From the NCBI RefSeq assembly GCF_016508585.1, contig NZ_JADVOP010000019.1, forward strand, positions 1 to 64,000: DNA of 64,000 bases, read 5' to 3'. Origin of the DNA: Acinetobacter baumannii. Its GTDB lineage: Bacteria; Pseudomonadota; Gammaproteobacteria; Pseudomonadales; Moraxellaceae. Below are positions 31,200 through 40,148 of the stretch, piece by piece; the first letter of the stretch is position 1; every line of letters starts with the position of its first letter. The notes beneath the pieces were generated by a model, which was not told the origin of the DNA, searched no databases, and saw only the letters and a list, made by a program, of their open reading frames with translations. The translations under genes and the position numbers were made by a program.

Positions 31200-31793
31200 A
31201 TGAACACAAATATTTTTATACTTCTGATTAGCACTGTGGTGCTCTGTACAGGTTGTCAAACAGCAAAAAAAGTATCTTCTGGTGTTTCCAAAACCACTGA
31301 AAAGGTCAAAAGCCTGGTTGGTCTCGGTGAAGCAAAAGTCCCTGAAGTTGATAAACAAGGCGTAGTTGACGTCAGTAAAGCGACCTTGGAAAAGCTTGAA
31401 CAAATGAAACTCAATATGCCCACTGGACAATGGGTCTATATTGAAAATGATTTACAGGGAATTTATACCCTACAAAACAAAGCTGCTGACGGCAATATTT
31501 TATATTTACGTTTAAACTGTAAAATTCCTTCGCAAAAATCAGGTTTCAGTATCGAAGACAAAGACGGCAAAGAATTATTGAAAGCGCATGATCCACAGGC
31601 AGGTCAAGTACAGTTCCTGGTGGATAATAAGAACTATGGCAATCCTTTTGATTTGGTCAACGCAAAAAAAATGCCGACTTTCCAAGCCACTCTGAGTAAG
31701 GCAAAAGTCATTAAGATTTTTAATAATTCTAAGCTTTATACTTTTAACAATGGACATGCTGAATTACTCAGCAAACCCGTCAGCTGTATGTAA
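31200..31793 (+). CDS. Lipoprotein of unknown function
   Basis: 197 residues. The signal peptide (MNTNIFILLISTVVLCTGC) ends in a lipobox-like LCTGC with the Cys followed by QTAKKV. The mature part begins with a Ser/Val/Lys-rich linker. A later pair of Cys (LRLNCKIPS and KPVSCM at the C-terminus) may form a disulfide. No known catalytic motif was seen. It converges with the small membrane-protein gene with 12 bases between stops. Confidence 0.7.
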   Translation: MNTNIFILLISTVVLCTGCQTAKKVSSGVSKTTEKVKSLVGLGEAKVPEVDKQGVVDVSKATLEKLEQMKLNMPTGQWVYIENDLQGIYTLQNKAADGNILYLRLNCKIPSQKSGFSIEDKDGKELLKAHDPQAGQVQFLVDNKNYGNPFDLVNAKKMPTFQATLSKAKVIKIFNNSKLYTFNNGHAELLSKPVSCM

Positions 31794-31805
31794 AATAACG
31801 CAACT

Positions 31806-32075
31806 TTATTTAGGCATATCTACAAACACAGCAGTCAGTCGACGAACGAGAGGTAAAACAACCAACACAACTGGATATGCCACTGCCCAAGAAACCATCC
31901 AAGCTGAAAGCCATTTCGTCCAAAAACCCTCAACTAAACCGACATTAATCAACATATTAATCAAGGACACCATGCCACTCATTAAACAGGATAAAAACAG
32001 AGGCATGATCCATGCCGCGAATTTTGCAGGGAGTTTCGGAATATTTCCGATAATCGTGGGAGGCATATTTGACAT
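31806..32075 (-). CDS. DUF2798-family small membrane protein
   Basis: 89 residues with two membrane helices. The arrangement FAAWIMPLFLSCLMSGMVSLINM (FLSCLMSGMVSLINM) and SWAVAYPVVLVVLPLVRRL, ending in TAVFVDMPK, matches DUF2798. The role is unknown. The plus-strand frame across it (31750-32127) is an artefact of its composition. Confidence 0.78.
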   Translation of the reverse strand: MSNMPPTIIGNIPKLPAKFAAWIMPLFLSCLMSGMVSLINMLINVGLVEGFWTKWLSAWMVSWAVAYPVVLVVLPLVRRLTAVFVDMPK

Positions 32076-32132
32076 GATGACTCAAAATTTAATAGGCAAG
32101 GCAATTTTATGCTTTTCAGGTGAGTGAAACAA

Positions 32133-32552
32133 TCAATCATTCCACATCACATCCGACACATTTTGCCACTTTGTTTCAGTGGGTAAATTCATTGGTTCAT
32201 CGTAGAACATTACTATGCTATTTAAAGCGTGCTCCAATGAAATGATTGAATTTAAAGGCAGCCAAGTATCGTCGCCAATATCAAAAAGTTTCGAATTCAT
32301 TTGTTCATTGTAAGTTAACCAAGATTCGCCTTGTTGTGCAGTGGGGATATTTTTGTCATAGCGCAAGATCAAGTGGGTGTGATCCACAAACCAAAACAGA
32401 AGAATGATTTGTCCTTGATTTGCAAGATCCAGTGCAAAATAGCCTGAGTTTGAAAATTCAAGATCTTTCACTTTAACTTGGCTAAACATTCGAATAATTT
32501 GTTCTTTTTTTATTTCCTGATCATCAAATTGATCCAAAAAACTCACCAACAT
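32133..32552 (-). CDS. Hypothetical protein, 139 aa
   Basis: A soluble, acidic protein with no signal or membrane helix. It is Trp-rich (FWFVDHTHLILRY, GDDTWLPL, TKWQNVSDVMWND). I start at the ATG with AGGA about nine bases upstream; the TTG two codons before it is closer to that site. I do not recognise a family. The look is reminiscent of small immunity-type proteins but there is no toxin gene beside it, so I make no functional claim. Confidence 0.6.
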   Translation of the reverse strand: MLVSFLDQFDDQEIKKEQIIRMFSQVKVKDLEFSNSGYFALDLANQGQIILLFWFVDHTHLILRYDKNIPTAQQGESWLTYNEQMNSKLFDIGDDTWLPLNSIISLEHALNSIVMFYDEPMNLPTETKWQNVSDVMWND

Positions 32553-32749
32553 CACCAATTATCCTTTTTTTTGAAACAGGGTCAATCTAAACTGTCAGTT
32601 GACCTTTTCAATATCGAAAATAGATAAAAAATCCAAGACTGCGATTCTTCCCATTGAATAAGTTTTATTCTATACAAATGCATTCCCCTAAAAGGCTTAA
32701 AATTTGCTATATTTAGCGTTTTTCTGCGACATTTATTTCTCTATAGATT

Positions 32750-34540
32750 ATGAATACGGCCATACAAGCAGCTCTTGATCATGCAGTGCAATCCCTACAA
32801 GCTGAAGGGACTCTTCCATCTGACTGGAAAAACACAAGTGTTTTAACGCGAACCAAAGACCGAAGCCACGGTGATTTCGCATCAAACATTGCCATGATGG
32901 GTGCAAAAGTTGCAGGTATGAAACCACGTGATCTTGCTGAGAAAATTTTAGCAAATCTCCCAGAAGTGGTTGATATCGCAAAAGCTGAAATTGCCGGACC
33001 TGGTTTTATCAATTTCTTCCTCAATGCAGATCAACGCTTTGCTGTACTTGATCAAATTCAAGCACAAAAAGATTTGTTTGGTAAAACCCAAGCCAATGCA
33101 GCCAAAAAAATCCAAGTTGAATTCGTTTCTGCCAATCCAACGTCCAGCCTACATGTAGGACATGGTCGTGGTGCGGCATATGGAATGACTGTTGCAACAT
33201 TATTAGAAGCAACAGGTGCTAAAGTTGATCGTGAATATTATGTGAATGATGCAGGACGTCAAATGGATATCCTTGCGACCTCCACCTATTTACGCTACTT
33301 AGAGTTGACAGGGCAAACTTTAGTTTTCCCCAAAAATGCCTACCAAGGTGACTACGTTAAAGAAATTGCTCAAAGCATTATCGATAAAGATGGTGATGCT
33401 TATGTACGTCCTGTCGATGAGATTTATAAAGATGTTCCTGAAGACGTTCAATATGCTGAAGAACTCGATACAGAAGGCAACAAAGTCGTGCTTTCAGGTG
33501 ATAAAGAAAAGCATATTGATGGCTTGATTCATAACTCACAAAAACTGATTGGTGAAAGCTATCGTGTATTCCATCAAGCTGCATTACATGCCATTTTAGA
33601 TGATATTAAAGATGACCTTGGGGAATTCGGTGTTACTTTTAATCAGTGGTTCAGTGAAGCTTCTTTGACTGATAAAATTGACGAAGCTCTACAAACCTTG
33701 GATCAACGTGGTTATCTTTATGAAAAAGATGGCAACATCTGGTTTAAATCGACTGAATTTGGCGATGAAAAAGACCGTGTTGTAAAACGTCGCAATGGAC
33801 AAACCACATATTTTGCTTCAGATATTGCCTACCATTTGAATAAACTACAGCGTGGCTATACCGACCTGATTGATATCTGGGGCTCAGACCACCACGGTTA
33901 TATTTCACGCGTAAAGGCAGCCATTGATGCGATGGGCTATGACTCATCTAAACTTACCGTGTTACTGGTGCAGTTTGTAAGCTTATGGCGTGGTGGAGAG
34001 ATGGTACAAATGTCATCTCGCTCTGGTCAATTTGTGACTTTACGTGATCTTCGTAAAGAAGTTGGCAATGATGCGGCTCGTTTCTATTATGTCATGCGCA
34101 AATCTGAACAGCATATCGACTTTGACTTGGATTTAGCCGTATCACAGAGCAAAGACAATGCGGTGTATTATATTCAATATGCCCATGCACGTATTTGCCG
34201 CATGTTAGAAAAAGCAGCGACAACAAATATTCAATTTGATCCTGAAAATGCGCGTCAATTTGCTGCAAGATTAGAACTTGAAGCAGAGGCTGAGATTTTG
34301 GCGAAACTTGCTGCTTATCCTGAAGTGATTATTCGTGCGGCAAACAATTATGAACCGCATCAAGTGGGTAACTACTTGAAAGAACTCGCGGCTTTATTCC
34401 ATGGTTGGTACAACGAGAATAAGGTTTTAGGCGAGGATGCTGAATTGACACAAGCACGTTTACTGCTGTCTGCCAATGTTCAGCAAGTTCTTCGTAATGG
34501 TTTAGAACTGCTTGGTGTTTCTGCGCCTGAAAGCATGTAA
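32750..34540 (+). CDS. argS: Arginyl-tRNA synthetase
   Basis: 596 residues, class I aminoacyl-tRNA synthetase that charges tRNAArg. The N-terminal Add1 domain is followed by the HIGH motif as SLHVGHGRGAAYG (HVGH), and the KMSKS-equivalent region reads MVQMSSRSGQFVTLRDL. The DALR anticodon-binding domain forms the C-terminus (YAHARICRMLEKA). Full-length. The SPOR-domain gene follows after 88 bases that contain a long hairpin. Confidence 0.97.
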   Translation: MNTAIQAALDHAVQSLQAEGTLPSDWKNTSVLTRTKDRSHGDFASNIAMMGAKVAGMKPRDLAEKILANLPEVVDIAKAEIAGPGFINFFLNADQRFAVLDQIQAQKDLFGKTQANAAKKIQVEFVSANPTSSLHVGHGRGAAYGMTVATLLEATGAKVDREYYVNDAGRQMDILATSTYLRYLELTGQTLVFPKNAYQGDYVKEIAQSIIDKDGDAYVRPVDEIYKDVPEDVQYAEELDTEGNKVVLSGDKEKHIDGLIHNSQKLIGESYRVFHQAALHAILDDIKDDLGEFGVTFNQWFSEASLTDKIDEALQTLDQRGYLYEKDGNIWFKSTEFGDEKDRVVKRRNGQTTYFASDIAYHLNKLQRGYTDLIDIWGSDHHGYISRVKAAIDAMGYDSSKLTVLLVQFVSLWRGGEMVQMSSRSGQFVTLRDLRKEVGNDAARFYYVMRKSEQHIDFDLDLAVSQSKDNAVYYIQYAHARICRMLEKAATTNIQFDPENARQFAARLELEAEAEILAKLAAYPEVIIRAANNYEPHQVGNYLKELAALFHGWYNENKVLGEDAELTQARLLLSANVQQVLRNGLELLGVSAPESM

Positions 34541-34563
34541 GTCAGCAATAAATCATTACTTTA

Positions 34564-34599
34564 CATCGCGCTCAAGCGAAACTATGCTTGAACGCGATG
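34564..34599 (+). terminator. Long hairpin between argS and the SPOR gene
   Basis: The arms CATCGCGCTCAAGC and GCTTGAACGCGATG form a strong stem with one mismatch and an eight-base loop. There is no T-run, so it may act as an mRNA-processing or attenuation hairpin rather than a full terminator. Confidence 0.55.
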
Positions 34600-34628
34600 T
34601 TAAACAATAAATAATAAGAGGATTTCTC

Positions 34629-35228
34629 GTGTTTGGAAAAACGCAACGCGGTGTGTCTGAAAGACCAACCAAACCTAAACAACCATTGATTCCTAAATGG
34701 TTAGGGATGCTTGTGGTCATTTTAATCGTGTTAAGTTTTGGTGTCGCACTGATGCTATGGAAACCATGGGCGCCTGTTCAACCTCGAAATGAAATTACAT
34801 CTGAACATTATCAAGAAGATACCAACAAAGACTACCGCTTTTATGATCTGTTGCCACAACAGCAAGTGACACCGATTCCTGAACAAGCGGTTCCAGAGAA
34901 TAGAAATCAGCAGCAACCCGTGATTGTTGAAGCACCTTCTCAAACTCAAACAGACAACGTTGATGTCGGTGTAAACGCTGAGCGAACAGCACCAGCCCAA
35001 CCTGAATACATCCTGCAAGTTCGTAGTTATGATGATCCCGATGCCGCAGATGCTCGTCGTGCCGAAATTATTTTAAATGGTTTATCTGCTGATGTTGTAC
35101 AAAGTACTGAAGGTGGCAAGACTTGGTATCGCGTGATTTCTGGTCCCTATGAGTCACAAAATGCTGCGGTGATCGCACAGCAAACCCTGCAACATAGTGG
35201 AATAGATTCGATTGTGGTTAAACGTTAA
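34629..35228 (+). CDS. SPOR-domain inner-membrane protein
   Basis: 199 residues beginning at a GTG with AGAGGA seven bases upstream. A short cytoplasmic basic segment, one membrane helix (GMLVVILIVLSFGVALML), a Pro/Gln-rich periplasmic linker, and a C-terminal SPOR domain (YILQVRSYDDPDAADARRA, then VVQSTEGGKTWYRVISGPY). SPOR domains bind glycan strands stripped of peptides at the division site, as in FtsN and DedD. The layout after argS, as in FtsN-encoding loci of related bacteria, suggests an FtsN-like division protein, but this copy is short. Confidence 0.85.
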   Translation: MFGKTQRGVSERPTKPKQPLIPKWLGMLVVILIVLSFGVALMLWKPWAPVQPRNEITSEHYQEDTNKDYRFYDLLPQQQVTPIPEQAVPENRNQQQPVIVEAPSQTQTDNVDVGVNAERTAPAQPEYILQVRSYDDPDAADARRAEIILNGLSADVVQSTEGGKTWYRVISGPYESQNAAVIAQQTLQHSGIDSIVVKR

Positions 35229-35262
35229 TTGCTCTCTTTCCCATTGAATTAAGCTATTTATT

Positions 35263-35292
35263 AAAAACAGGATGTCTTAGCATCCTGTTTTT
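35263..35292 (+). terminator. Terminator after the SPOR gene
   Basis: The stem AAAAACAGGATG / CATCCTGTTTTT with a TCTTAG loop, followed by AATTT, lies 34 bases after the stop. Confidence 0.88.
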
Positions 35293-35358
35293 AATTTAAA
35301 TTTTAACTGTTCTATCTGTTCAAATCATTCGCCTATTTTTTACTCAAAAAAATATAAT

Positions 35359-35571
35359 TTGACTAAATATTTACCCAAGCCGATCAAAATTAGAGTAATC
35401 TATTTCCCGCAATACATTACCCATGTATCCGCAGAGAGATCAAAAGTCACCAATACTCTTGATTTGCTGTCCTGTAGTTGGCGTGACGATCAAATCCGAA
35501 CATTACAGGGCGCTCCGAGCTTGGCATGGGTAAATGCATATTTGCATCATCCGCTACTCTTCCTAAAATAA
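35359..35571 (+). CDS. Doubtful small ORF, 70 aa
   Basis: Opens with TTG and no visible ribosome site. The translated text (SWRDDQIRTLQGAPSLAWV) is not low-complexity, so a small gene or gene remnant is possible. No family is recognised. Confidence 0.25.
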   Translation: MTKYLPKPIKIRVIYFPQYITHVSAERSKVTNTLDLLSCSWRDDQIRTLQGAPSLAWVNAYLHHPLLFLK

Positions 35572-35594
35572 TCCTTTCCTTTTCCTAGAAAATC

Positions 35595-35621
35595 TTCATT
35601 TAAACTTCACTTAAAATTCAT
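35595..35621 (+). promoter_or_regulatory. CreB-binding tags (cre-tags) before creB
   Basis: Three half-sites spaced by 11 bases: TTCAT at 35595, TTCAC at 35606, TTCAT at 35617. The known cre-tag is TTCAC-N6-TTCAC. The array lies 58 bases upstream of creB, so the operon is probably autoregulated. Half-sites are one base off consensus at the outer positions. Confidence 0.65.
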
Positions 35622-35679
35622 TCGCCTAAAGATTTCAATTTCAGTACACTCAACACAAGATGATCAATATTTAATTGCA

Positions 35680-36393
35680 ATGAGTCATAAAAAGCAGATT
35701 TTATGCGTTGAAGATGATGCAGCTATACTTATGCCATTACGCTACGCACTTGAGCGTGAAGAGTGGCAAGTCACATGGGCAAATTCAGGTATCCAAGCCC
35801 TTGATTATATTCAACAACAGACTTTCGACTTTATCATTTTAGATATTGGTTTACCGGACTTAAACGGTTTTGATGTATGTAAAAAAATTCGTCATTTCAA
35901 TCATACTCCACTGCTCTTTCTGACTGCACGTGATGATGAAATTGATCGCATTGTTGGCTTAGAGATTGGTGCAGATGACTATTGTACCAAACCGTTTAGC
36001 TCAAGAGAAATTGTCTCTAGAATCAAAGCCATTTGGCGCAGAATGGAGATTCAAAATCAGCTTCAACAAAATACGCAAATCACGTCCCCTTCGATATCCA
36101 AACATTCCCAAACATGGCAATGCAATGATGAGTCTTTGCAGATTCAATACTTGGGTACTGCACTGCAATTAACACGTTATGAATATCGTTTACTTAAACT
36201 GCTGATTCAACATCCCGAGCAAGTATTTAGCCGTCAACAATTGATGGATCAGGTTTGGGAACATCCTGAACACAGTCTAGATCGAACGGTTGACACCCAT
36301 ATCAAGAGTATAAGGAATAAACTTAAACAAATTTCTGCTGAACAAGATCCCATCGAAACTCACCGTGGTTTTGGTTATAGCCTAAAAAGGTAA
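35680..36393 (+). CDS. creB: Response regulator CreB (OmpR family)
   Basis: 237 residues. Receiver domain with acidic pocket Glu11-Asp12-Asp13 and phosphoacceptor Asp55 in FIILDIGLPDLNG, then Thr in LLFLTARDD and Lys in CTKPFSSREI. The C-terminal winged helix (LTRYEYRLLKLLIQHP, then DRTVDTHIKSIRNKL) is of the OmpR/PhoB type. Assignment to CreB comes from the following creC-like kinase and the clearly recognisable creD, plus cre-tags. It is ten bases from creC. Confidence 0.9.
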   Translation: MSHKKQILCVEDDAAILMPLRYALEREEWQVTWANSGIQALDYIQQQTFDFIILDIGLPDLNGFDVCKKIRHFNHTPLLFLTARDDEIDRIVGLEIGADDYCTKPFSSREIVSRIKAIWRRMEIQNQLQQNTQITSPSISKHSQTWQCNDESLQIQYLGTALQLTRYEYRLLKLLIQHPEQVFSRQQLMDQVWEHPEHSLDRTVDTHIKSIRNKLKQISAEQDPIETHRGFGYSLKR

Positions 36394-36402
36394 GCATAAA
36401 GC

Positions 36403-37863
36403 ATGTCGATATTTATCCGTATTTGGTTCTTCTTCGGGTTAATTATCTTGCTCGGTTTATGGTTTATGTCTTATACCTTTAACCAGCAAGTTAAACCCAA
36501 TGTACGACAGGTTGTCGAAGATACTCTTGCGGAAAATGCCAATATTATTGCCATGTTGGTGGCGGAAGATGTCTACGAAAATAAGGTTGGTACCCCCCAG
36601 TTTGATGAAAAAATCCAAAATGCACTCAATCGAAAAATCAATGCCAATATTTGGCAACACAATAAGAATGAAATCAATCAACAAATTTATATCACTAATC
36701 AAAAAGGCATTGTGATTTATGATTCACAAGGCGTTGCAACAGGACAAGACTATTCAAAATGGAATGATGTCTACCTTACATTAAGAGGCAGATATGGTGT
36801 TCGTTCAACCCGAAGTTATGAGGAAGATAGTAATAGCAGCACCATGTTTATTGCTGCCCCCATCTACCATCAACAGGGTCAGCAACAAAAATTAATTGGA
36901 GTGGTCAGTATTGGTAAACCCAATATATCCGTGCAACCCTACATCCAACGTGCTGAAAATCAACTGATTCGCCAAGCTATATGGATTACTTTGTTGAGTT
37001 TATTTTTAGCCAGTCTTGTTGCCTATTGGCTTAAACACAGTATCGATCGCGTACGTAAATATGCTCAAGCACTGGCTCCTGTCAATCAGACACCACATTT
37101 TCGTTCCGCCAAAGAACTCAATCAAGTTGCTCAAGCCGTCGAAGATATGCGTGAAAAACTCGAAGACCGTGCTTATGTCGAACATTATGTCAACACGCTC
37201 ACCCATGAACTTAAAAGCCCTCTAACCGCGATTCAAGCCAGTGCTGAGTTGCTCAAAGAAGATTTGCCTTTAAGGGATCAACAAAACTTTGCCAAGCATA
37301 TCCATGAACAAAGTCAGCGTTTACAGAACCTGATTGACCATATGTTGTTGCTGACGCGCTTAGAAAAATCAAGGCATCAAATTGAGATTCAAAATTTTAA
37401 TTTATCCACTTTAATTCAGCAGACTTTAGATCGGCATGCCAGCCAAATGCAGGCTAAAAGAATTCAGTGCCTGCTCGATATTGAGGCCGATTGTATGATC
37501 CATGCAGATCGTTTCTGGATTCAACAAACGCTCGCCAATATTTTAGACAATGCTTTGGATTTTTCTCAGGATTCAGCAAAAATTCTGATTCAACTGCATC
37601 GACAATCCCCTCAACACATTGAATTAAATATCTTTAACGAAGGTGTATGGATTCCTGATTATGCCCTTACACAAGTCTTTGATACATATTTTTCTCTTCC
37701 TCGTCCAATCAGCCAACAACGTAGCTCTGGCATTGGGCTCAGTATTGTTCAGCAAGTCATTGAGCAACATCATGGTCAGATTAATATTCTAAATATTGAA
37801 GAAAATCAGATACCAATTCTACAATCTCATCAACAAGGCGTATTGGTCAAGATTTTGCTTTAA
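36403..37863 (+). CDS. creC: Sensor histidine kinase CreC
   Basis: 486 residues. One membrane helix at 7-25, a periplasmic sensor up to about 190, a second helix at about 193-210, a HAMP-like linker, and a kinase core with phospho-His268 in LTHELKSPLTAIQ. ATP-binding motifs are ANILDNALDFS (N-box) and SGIGLSIVQQVIEQHHG (G2 box). It phosphorylates CreB in response to envelope or metabolic signals; in Pseudomonas and Aeromonas, beta-lactam damage is one cue. Confidence 0.9.
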   Translation: MSIFIRIWFFFGLIILLGLWFMSYTFNQQVKPNVRQVVEDTLAENANIIAMLVAEDVYENKVGTPQFDEKIQNALNRKINANIWQHNKNEINQQIYITNQKGIVIYDSQGVATGQDYSKWNDVYLTLRGRYGVRSTRSYEEDSNSSTMFIAAPIYHQQGQQQKLIGVVSIGKPNISVQPYIQRAENQLIRQAIWITLLSLFLASLVAYWLKHSIDRVRKYAQALAPVNQTPHFRSAKELNQVAQAVEDMREKLEDRAYVEHYVNTLTHELKSPLTAIQASAELLKEDLPLRDQQNFAKHIHEQSQRLQNLIDHMLLLTRLEKSRHQIEIQNFNLSTLIQQTLDRHASQMQAKRIQCLLDIEADCMIHADRFWIQQTLANILDNALDFSQDSAKILIQLHRQSPQHIELNIFNEGVWIPDYALTQVFDTYFSLPRPISQQRSSGIGLSIVQQVIEQHHGQINILNIEENQIPILQSHQQGVLVKILL

Positions 37864-37881
37864 TTAAACCAGTTTGAATTG

Positions 37882-37897
37882 TTCACCTGAACTTCAC
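37882..37897 (+). promoter_or_regulatory. Perfect cre-tag before creD
   Basis: TTCAC-CTGAAC-TTCAC matches the CreB consensus TTCAC-N6-TTCAC exactly, 84 bases upstream of creD. It indicates that creD has its own CreB-activated promoter, besides any read-through from creBC. Confidence 0.82.
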
Positions 37898-37981
37898 ATA
37901 AAATACAAAGTCAGCTCAAACAAAACACATTTCGGCTTTGCACACTGAGAGCAACAAAAATAACGGCTCAGGAACACCGTG

Positions 37982-39394
37982 ATGCGATCCAATTTTCTTA
38001 CCTTTAAAATTATTGCAATTGCTATTTTGATTGCACTGTTTTGGATAGGTTTAGTATTCATTACTACACTTGTCTCAGAACGACAGGGATATCAGCAAGC
38101 TTTTCTTAGGGAAATTTCACAAAACAACATCAGCCCACAAACCATTATTTCACCGTATATTCGTATACCCTACAATGAAATTAAAACCTGTTTGGATGAC
38201 AAAAAAGTCGCATATTCATGCACGGAAGAACATTGGGTATATATCAGTGCAGACAGTACCCAGTGGGCATCTGATTTTCAGGTTTACGACGATACTTATA
38301 AACGTACGATCTACAGAGCGATTAGCTATAATGCAAATTTAACTGCCAAAGGCGTCTTTCAAAAACCGATACTGGAAGATAAAGACTATCAATGGAACCG
38401 AGCAGAAATCATGTTTCCTGTACATGACCCTCGAGGTTTAGATACTCAGCCAACATTAAAAATACTCAATAAAAATTACCTATTTGAAATGAGCCCCCAA
38501 GGCAGTGATGCTTCTGGTTTTGACTTTATGCGTGTGGCTATAAAAAATCATCCTGAATTGATCAATACCATTCAAAATGGTTTTAGTTTTGATTTAACCG
38601 CCAATCTTACTGGTCTTGGTAAATTTACATTGGTTCCAACCAGTCGAAGTGTCACATATCAAGCAAAAGGTAATTGGGCGGATACCAAATATTCAGGACA
38701 AAATTTACCTTTTGCCAAAACCAGTAGTCACCAACAATTCAGCGCAGACTGGAAAAATATCGCGTTGGGACATCAGAACATCAACAAACTGATTGAATGT
38801 GATAGCAGTGATTGCATTCGCCAGTTCAATCAGGGGTATTACACTCAAGAAAATACCTATGAGGCTGAACAAAATCCACGTATTGGCTTATCAACCGAAT
38901 TCTTAGAATCCGTCAATGTTTACACTCAAACAGACCGTGCAATCAAATATGGGATTGTGATTATCATCATTACTTTCGGTTGTTTCTTTTTATTTGAAAT
39001 CCTGAAAAGCTTGCGTATTCATCCAATCCAATATTCTTTGGTGGCAATGGCTCAAGGCATTTTCTTTGTTCTGCTTCTTTCCATCAGTGAATATTATGCC
39101 TTTGCATGGGCATATATTGTTGCAGGTATTGCCTGTGTTGGGCTGATGACATGGTATTTATTCTATGTAATGAAAGGATTTAAGGCTGCTGCTCTATTCA
39201 GCGTAATTCTAAGTTCACTTTATGCCGTGATGTATATGTTATTACAGTCCTCCGGCAGAACCTTCTTAATCGGTTCCGTTATTTCATTTGTACTACTTGC
39301 AGTCGTTATGTTCATTACACGTCATATTGACTGGTACCAAATCAACCCTAAGCCGGAACGGATACTCAAATCCTACACTCCTCCTCAACCTTAA
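37982..39394 (+). CDS. creD: Inner-membrane protein CreD
   Basis: 470 residues. One N-terminal helix, a large periplasmic domain of about 300 residues, then five or six helices near the C-terminus, as in CreD/CET proteins. The opening RSNFLTFKIIAIAILIALF, the ISERQGYQQ-like VSERQGYQQAFLREIS and GFDFMRVAIKN are family features. CreD is the best-known CreB target and affects envelope integrity and beta-lactam and colicin tolerance. I take the ATG one codon after the GTG because AGGA lies eight bases before it. Confidence 0.92.
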   Translation: MRSNFLTFKIIAIAILIALFWIGLVFITTLVSERQGYQQAFLREISQNNISPQTIISPYIRIPYNEIKTCLDDKKVAYSCTEEHWVYISADSTQWASDFQVYDDTYKRTIYRAISYNANLTAKGVFQKPILEDKDYQWNRAEIMFPVHDPRGLDTQPTLKILNKNYLFEMSPQGSDASGFDFMRVAIKNHPELINTIQNGFSFDLTANLTGLGKFTLVPTSRSVTYQAKGNWADTKYSGQNLPFAKTSSHQQFSADWKNIALGHQNINKLIECDSSDCIRQFNQGYYTQENTYEAEQNPRIGLSTEFLESVNVYTQTDRAIKYGIVIIIITFGCFFLFEILKSLRIHPIQYSLVAMAQGIFFVLLLSISEYYAFAWAYIVAGIACVGLMTWYLFYVMKGFKAAALFSVILSSLYAVMYMLLQSSGRTFLIGSVISFVLLAVVMFITRHIDWYQINPKPERILKSYTPPQP

Positions 39395-39737
39395 TTGCCA
39401 TGCAGTGAATGTCCCACCATTCACTGCTCAATCATATTTTTAAGTTCACTGAAATAGTCATGAATATTTTCATCAAACAAAAAGCGCCAGCACAACTACA
39501 GCAACTTTGCCCTTTACAATCTTCGTTTGCATATTGCTTAAATCAATTACGCATTGCAAAAATTCAGTTTTTGAACTTAGGTAGCCTGATCATTTGCCCT
39601 GAATACGATTGTTTGATTGTTTTTAAACACAAAACTTTAATTCGTATCGATACGTTTACTCATGCATAACAAAGTTGGTTTGCAGATGCATCTTGATCAC
39701 GTAAAATTTAAACCATAAACAAGATTTGAGAGTAATC
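39395..39737. other. Region between creD and ridA
   Basis: 343 bases containing one possible small gene at 39460-39669. No terminator is obvious after creD; nothing else is seen. Confidence 0.6.
39460..39669 (+). CDS. Possible small protein, 69 aa
   Basis: From MNIFIKQKAPAQ. The translation is not low-complexity and has a compact feel with three Cys (QLCPLQ, FAYCLNQL, IICPEYDCLIVF). The ribosome site is weak. No family is recognised. It may be an orphan small gene that shares the creD transcript. Confidence 0.42.
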   Translation: MNIFIKQKAPAQLQQLCPLQSSFAYCLNQLRIAKIQFLNLGSLIICPEYDCLIVFKHKTLIRIDTFTHA

Positions 39738-40094
39738 ATGACTGTACAACGTTTGCATGTAGAAAAGCGCTTTTCTGAAATTGCGATTTCAGGCAATTTA
39801 GTCCATTTGGCAGGTCAATTGGCAACGGATTTAAATTTGGATATCAAAGGGCAAACCCAGCAAACTCTAGATATGATTGACCGTTTTCTTGCAGATGCAG
39901 GAACAGACAAAAGCCACATCATGTCTGTGATGATCTTTTTAAAAGATATTGAAAATGATTATGCGGCAATGAATGAGGTTTGGGATGCCTGGTGTTCAGA
40001 TATTCAAGCCCTTCCAAGAACTTGTGTTGAAGCCAGACTTTATCGACCAGATGTTTTGGTTGAAATGACAGTAGTTGCAGTAAAACCAGAATAG
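39738..40094 (+). CDS. RidA/YjgF-family protein
   Basis: 118 residues. It has the trimer-core VHLAGQLATDL and the late CVEARLYRPDVLVEM segment, where the Arg that binds the carboxylate of imine substrates is present (EARLYRP). RidA proteins hydrolyse reactive enamine/imine intermediates from PLP enzymes; this version is closest to the wider Rid family rather than clearly to RidA itself. The start is the second Met, after GAGAGTAATC. Confidence 0.9.
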   Translation: MTVQRLHVEKRFSEIAISGNLVHLAGQLATDLNLDIKGQTQQTLDMIDRFLADAGTDKSHIMSVMIFLKDIENDYAAMNEVWDAWCSDIQALPRTCVEARLYRPDVLVEMTVVAVKPE

Positions 40095-40118
40095 TTGTAA
40101 AAATTAATTCAAACAGTT

Positions 40119-40146
40119 AAAAATGCATGTCTCAACATGCATTTTT
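40119..40146. terminator. Bidirectional terminator between ridA-like gene and DUF2726 gene
   Basis: Perfect stem AAAAATGCATGT / ACATGCATTTTT with a CTCA loop between two convergent genes, with A- and T-runs on each side. Confidence 0.88.
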
Positions 40147-40148
40147 CA

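Larger units (their letters stand above)
35229..35679. other. Intergenic region between the SPOR gene and creB
   Basis: Holds the SPOR-gene terminator, a questionable 70-codon frame at 35359-35571 and the cre-tag region next to creB. Nothing else is visible. Confidence 0.7.

Noticed and set aside
31750..32127. 125-codon plus-strand frame across the DUF2798 gene
   Set aside because: The minus-strand DUF2798 protein explains the region; the plus frame has no family-like content.
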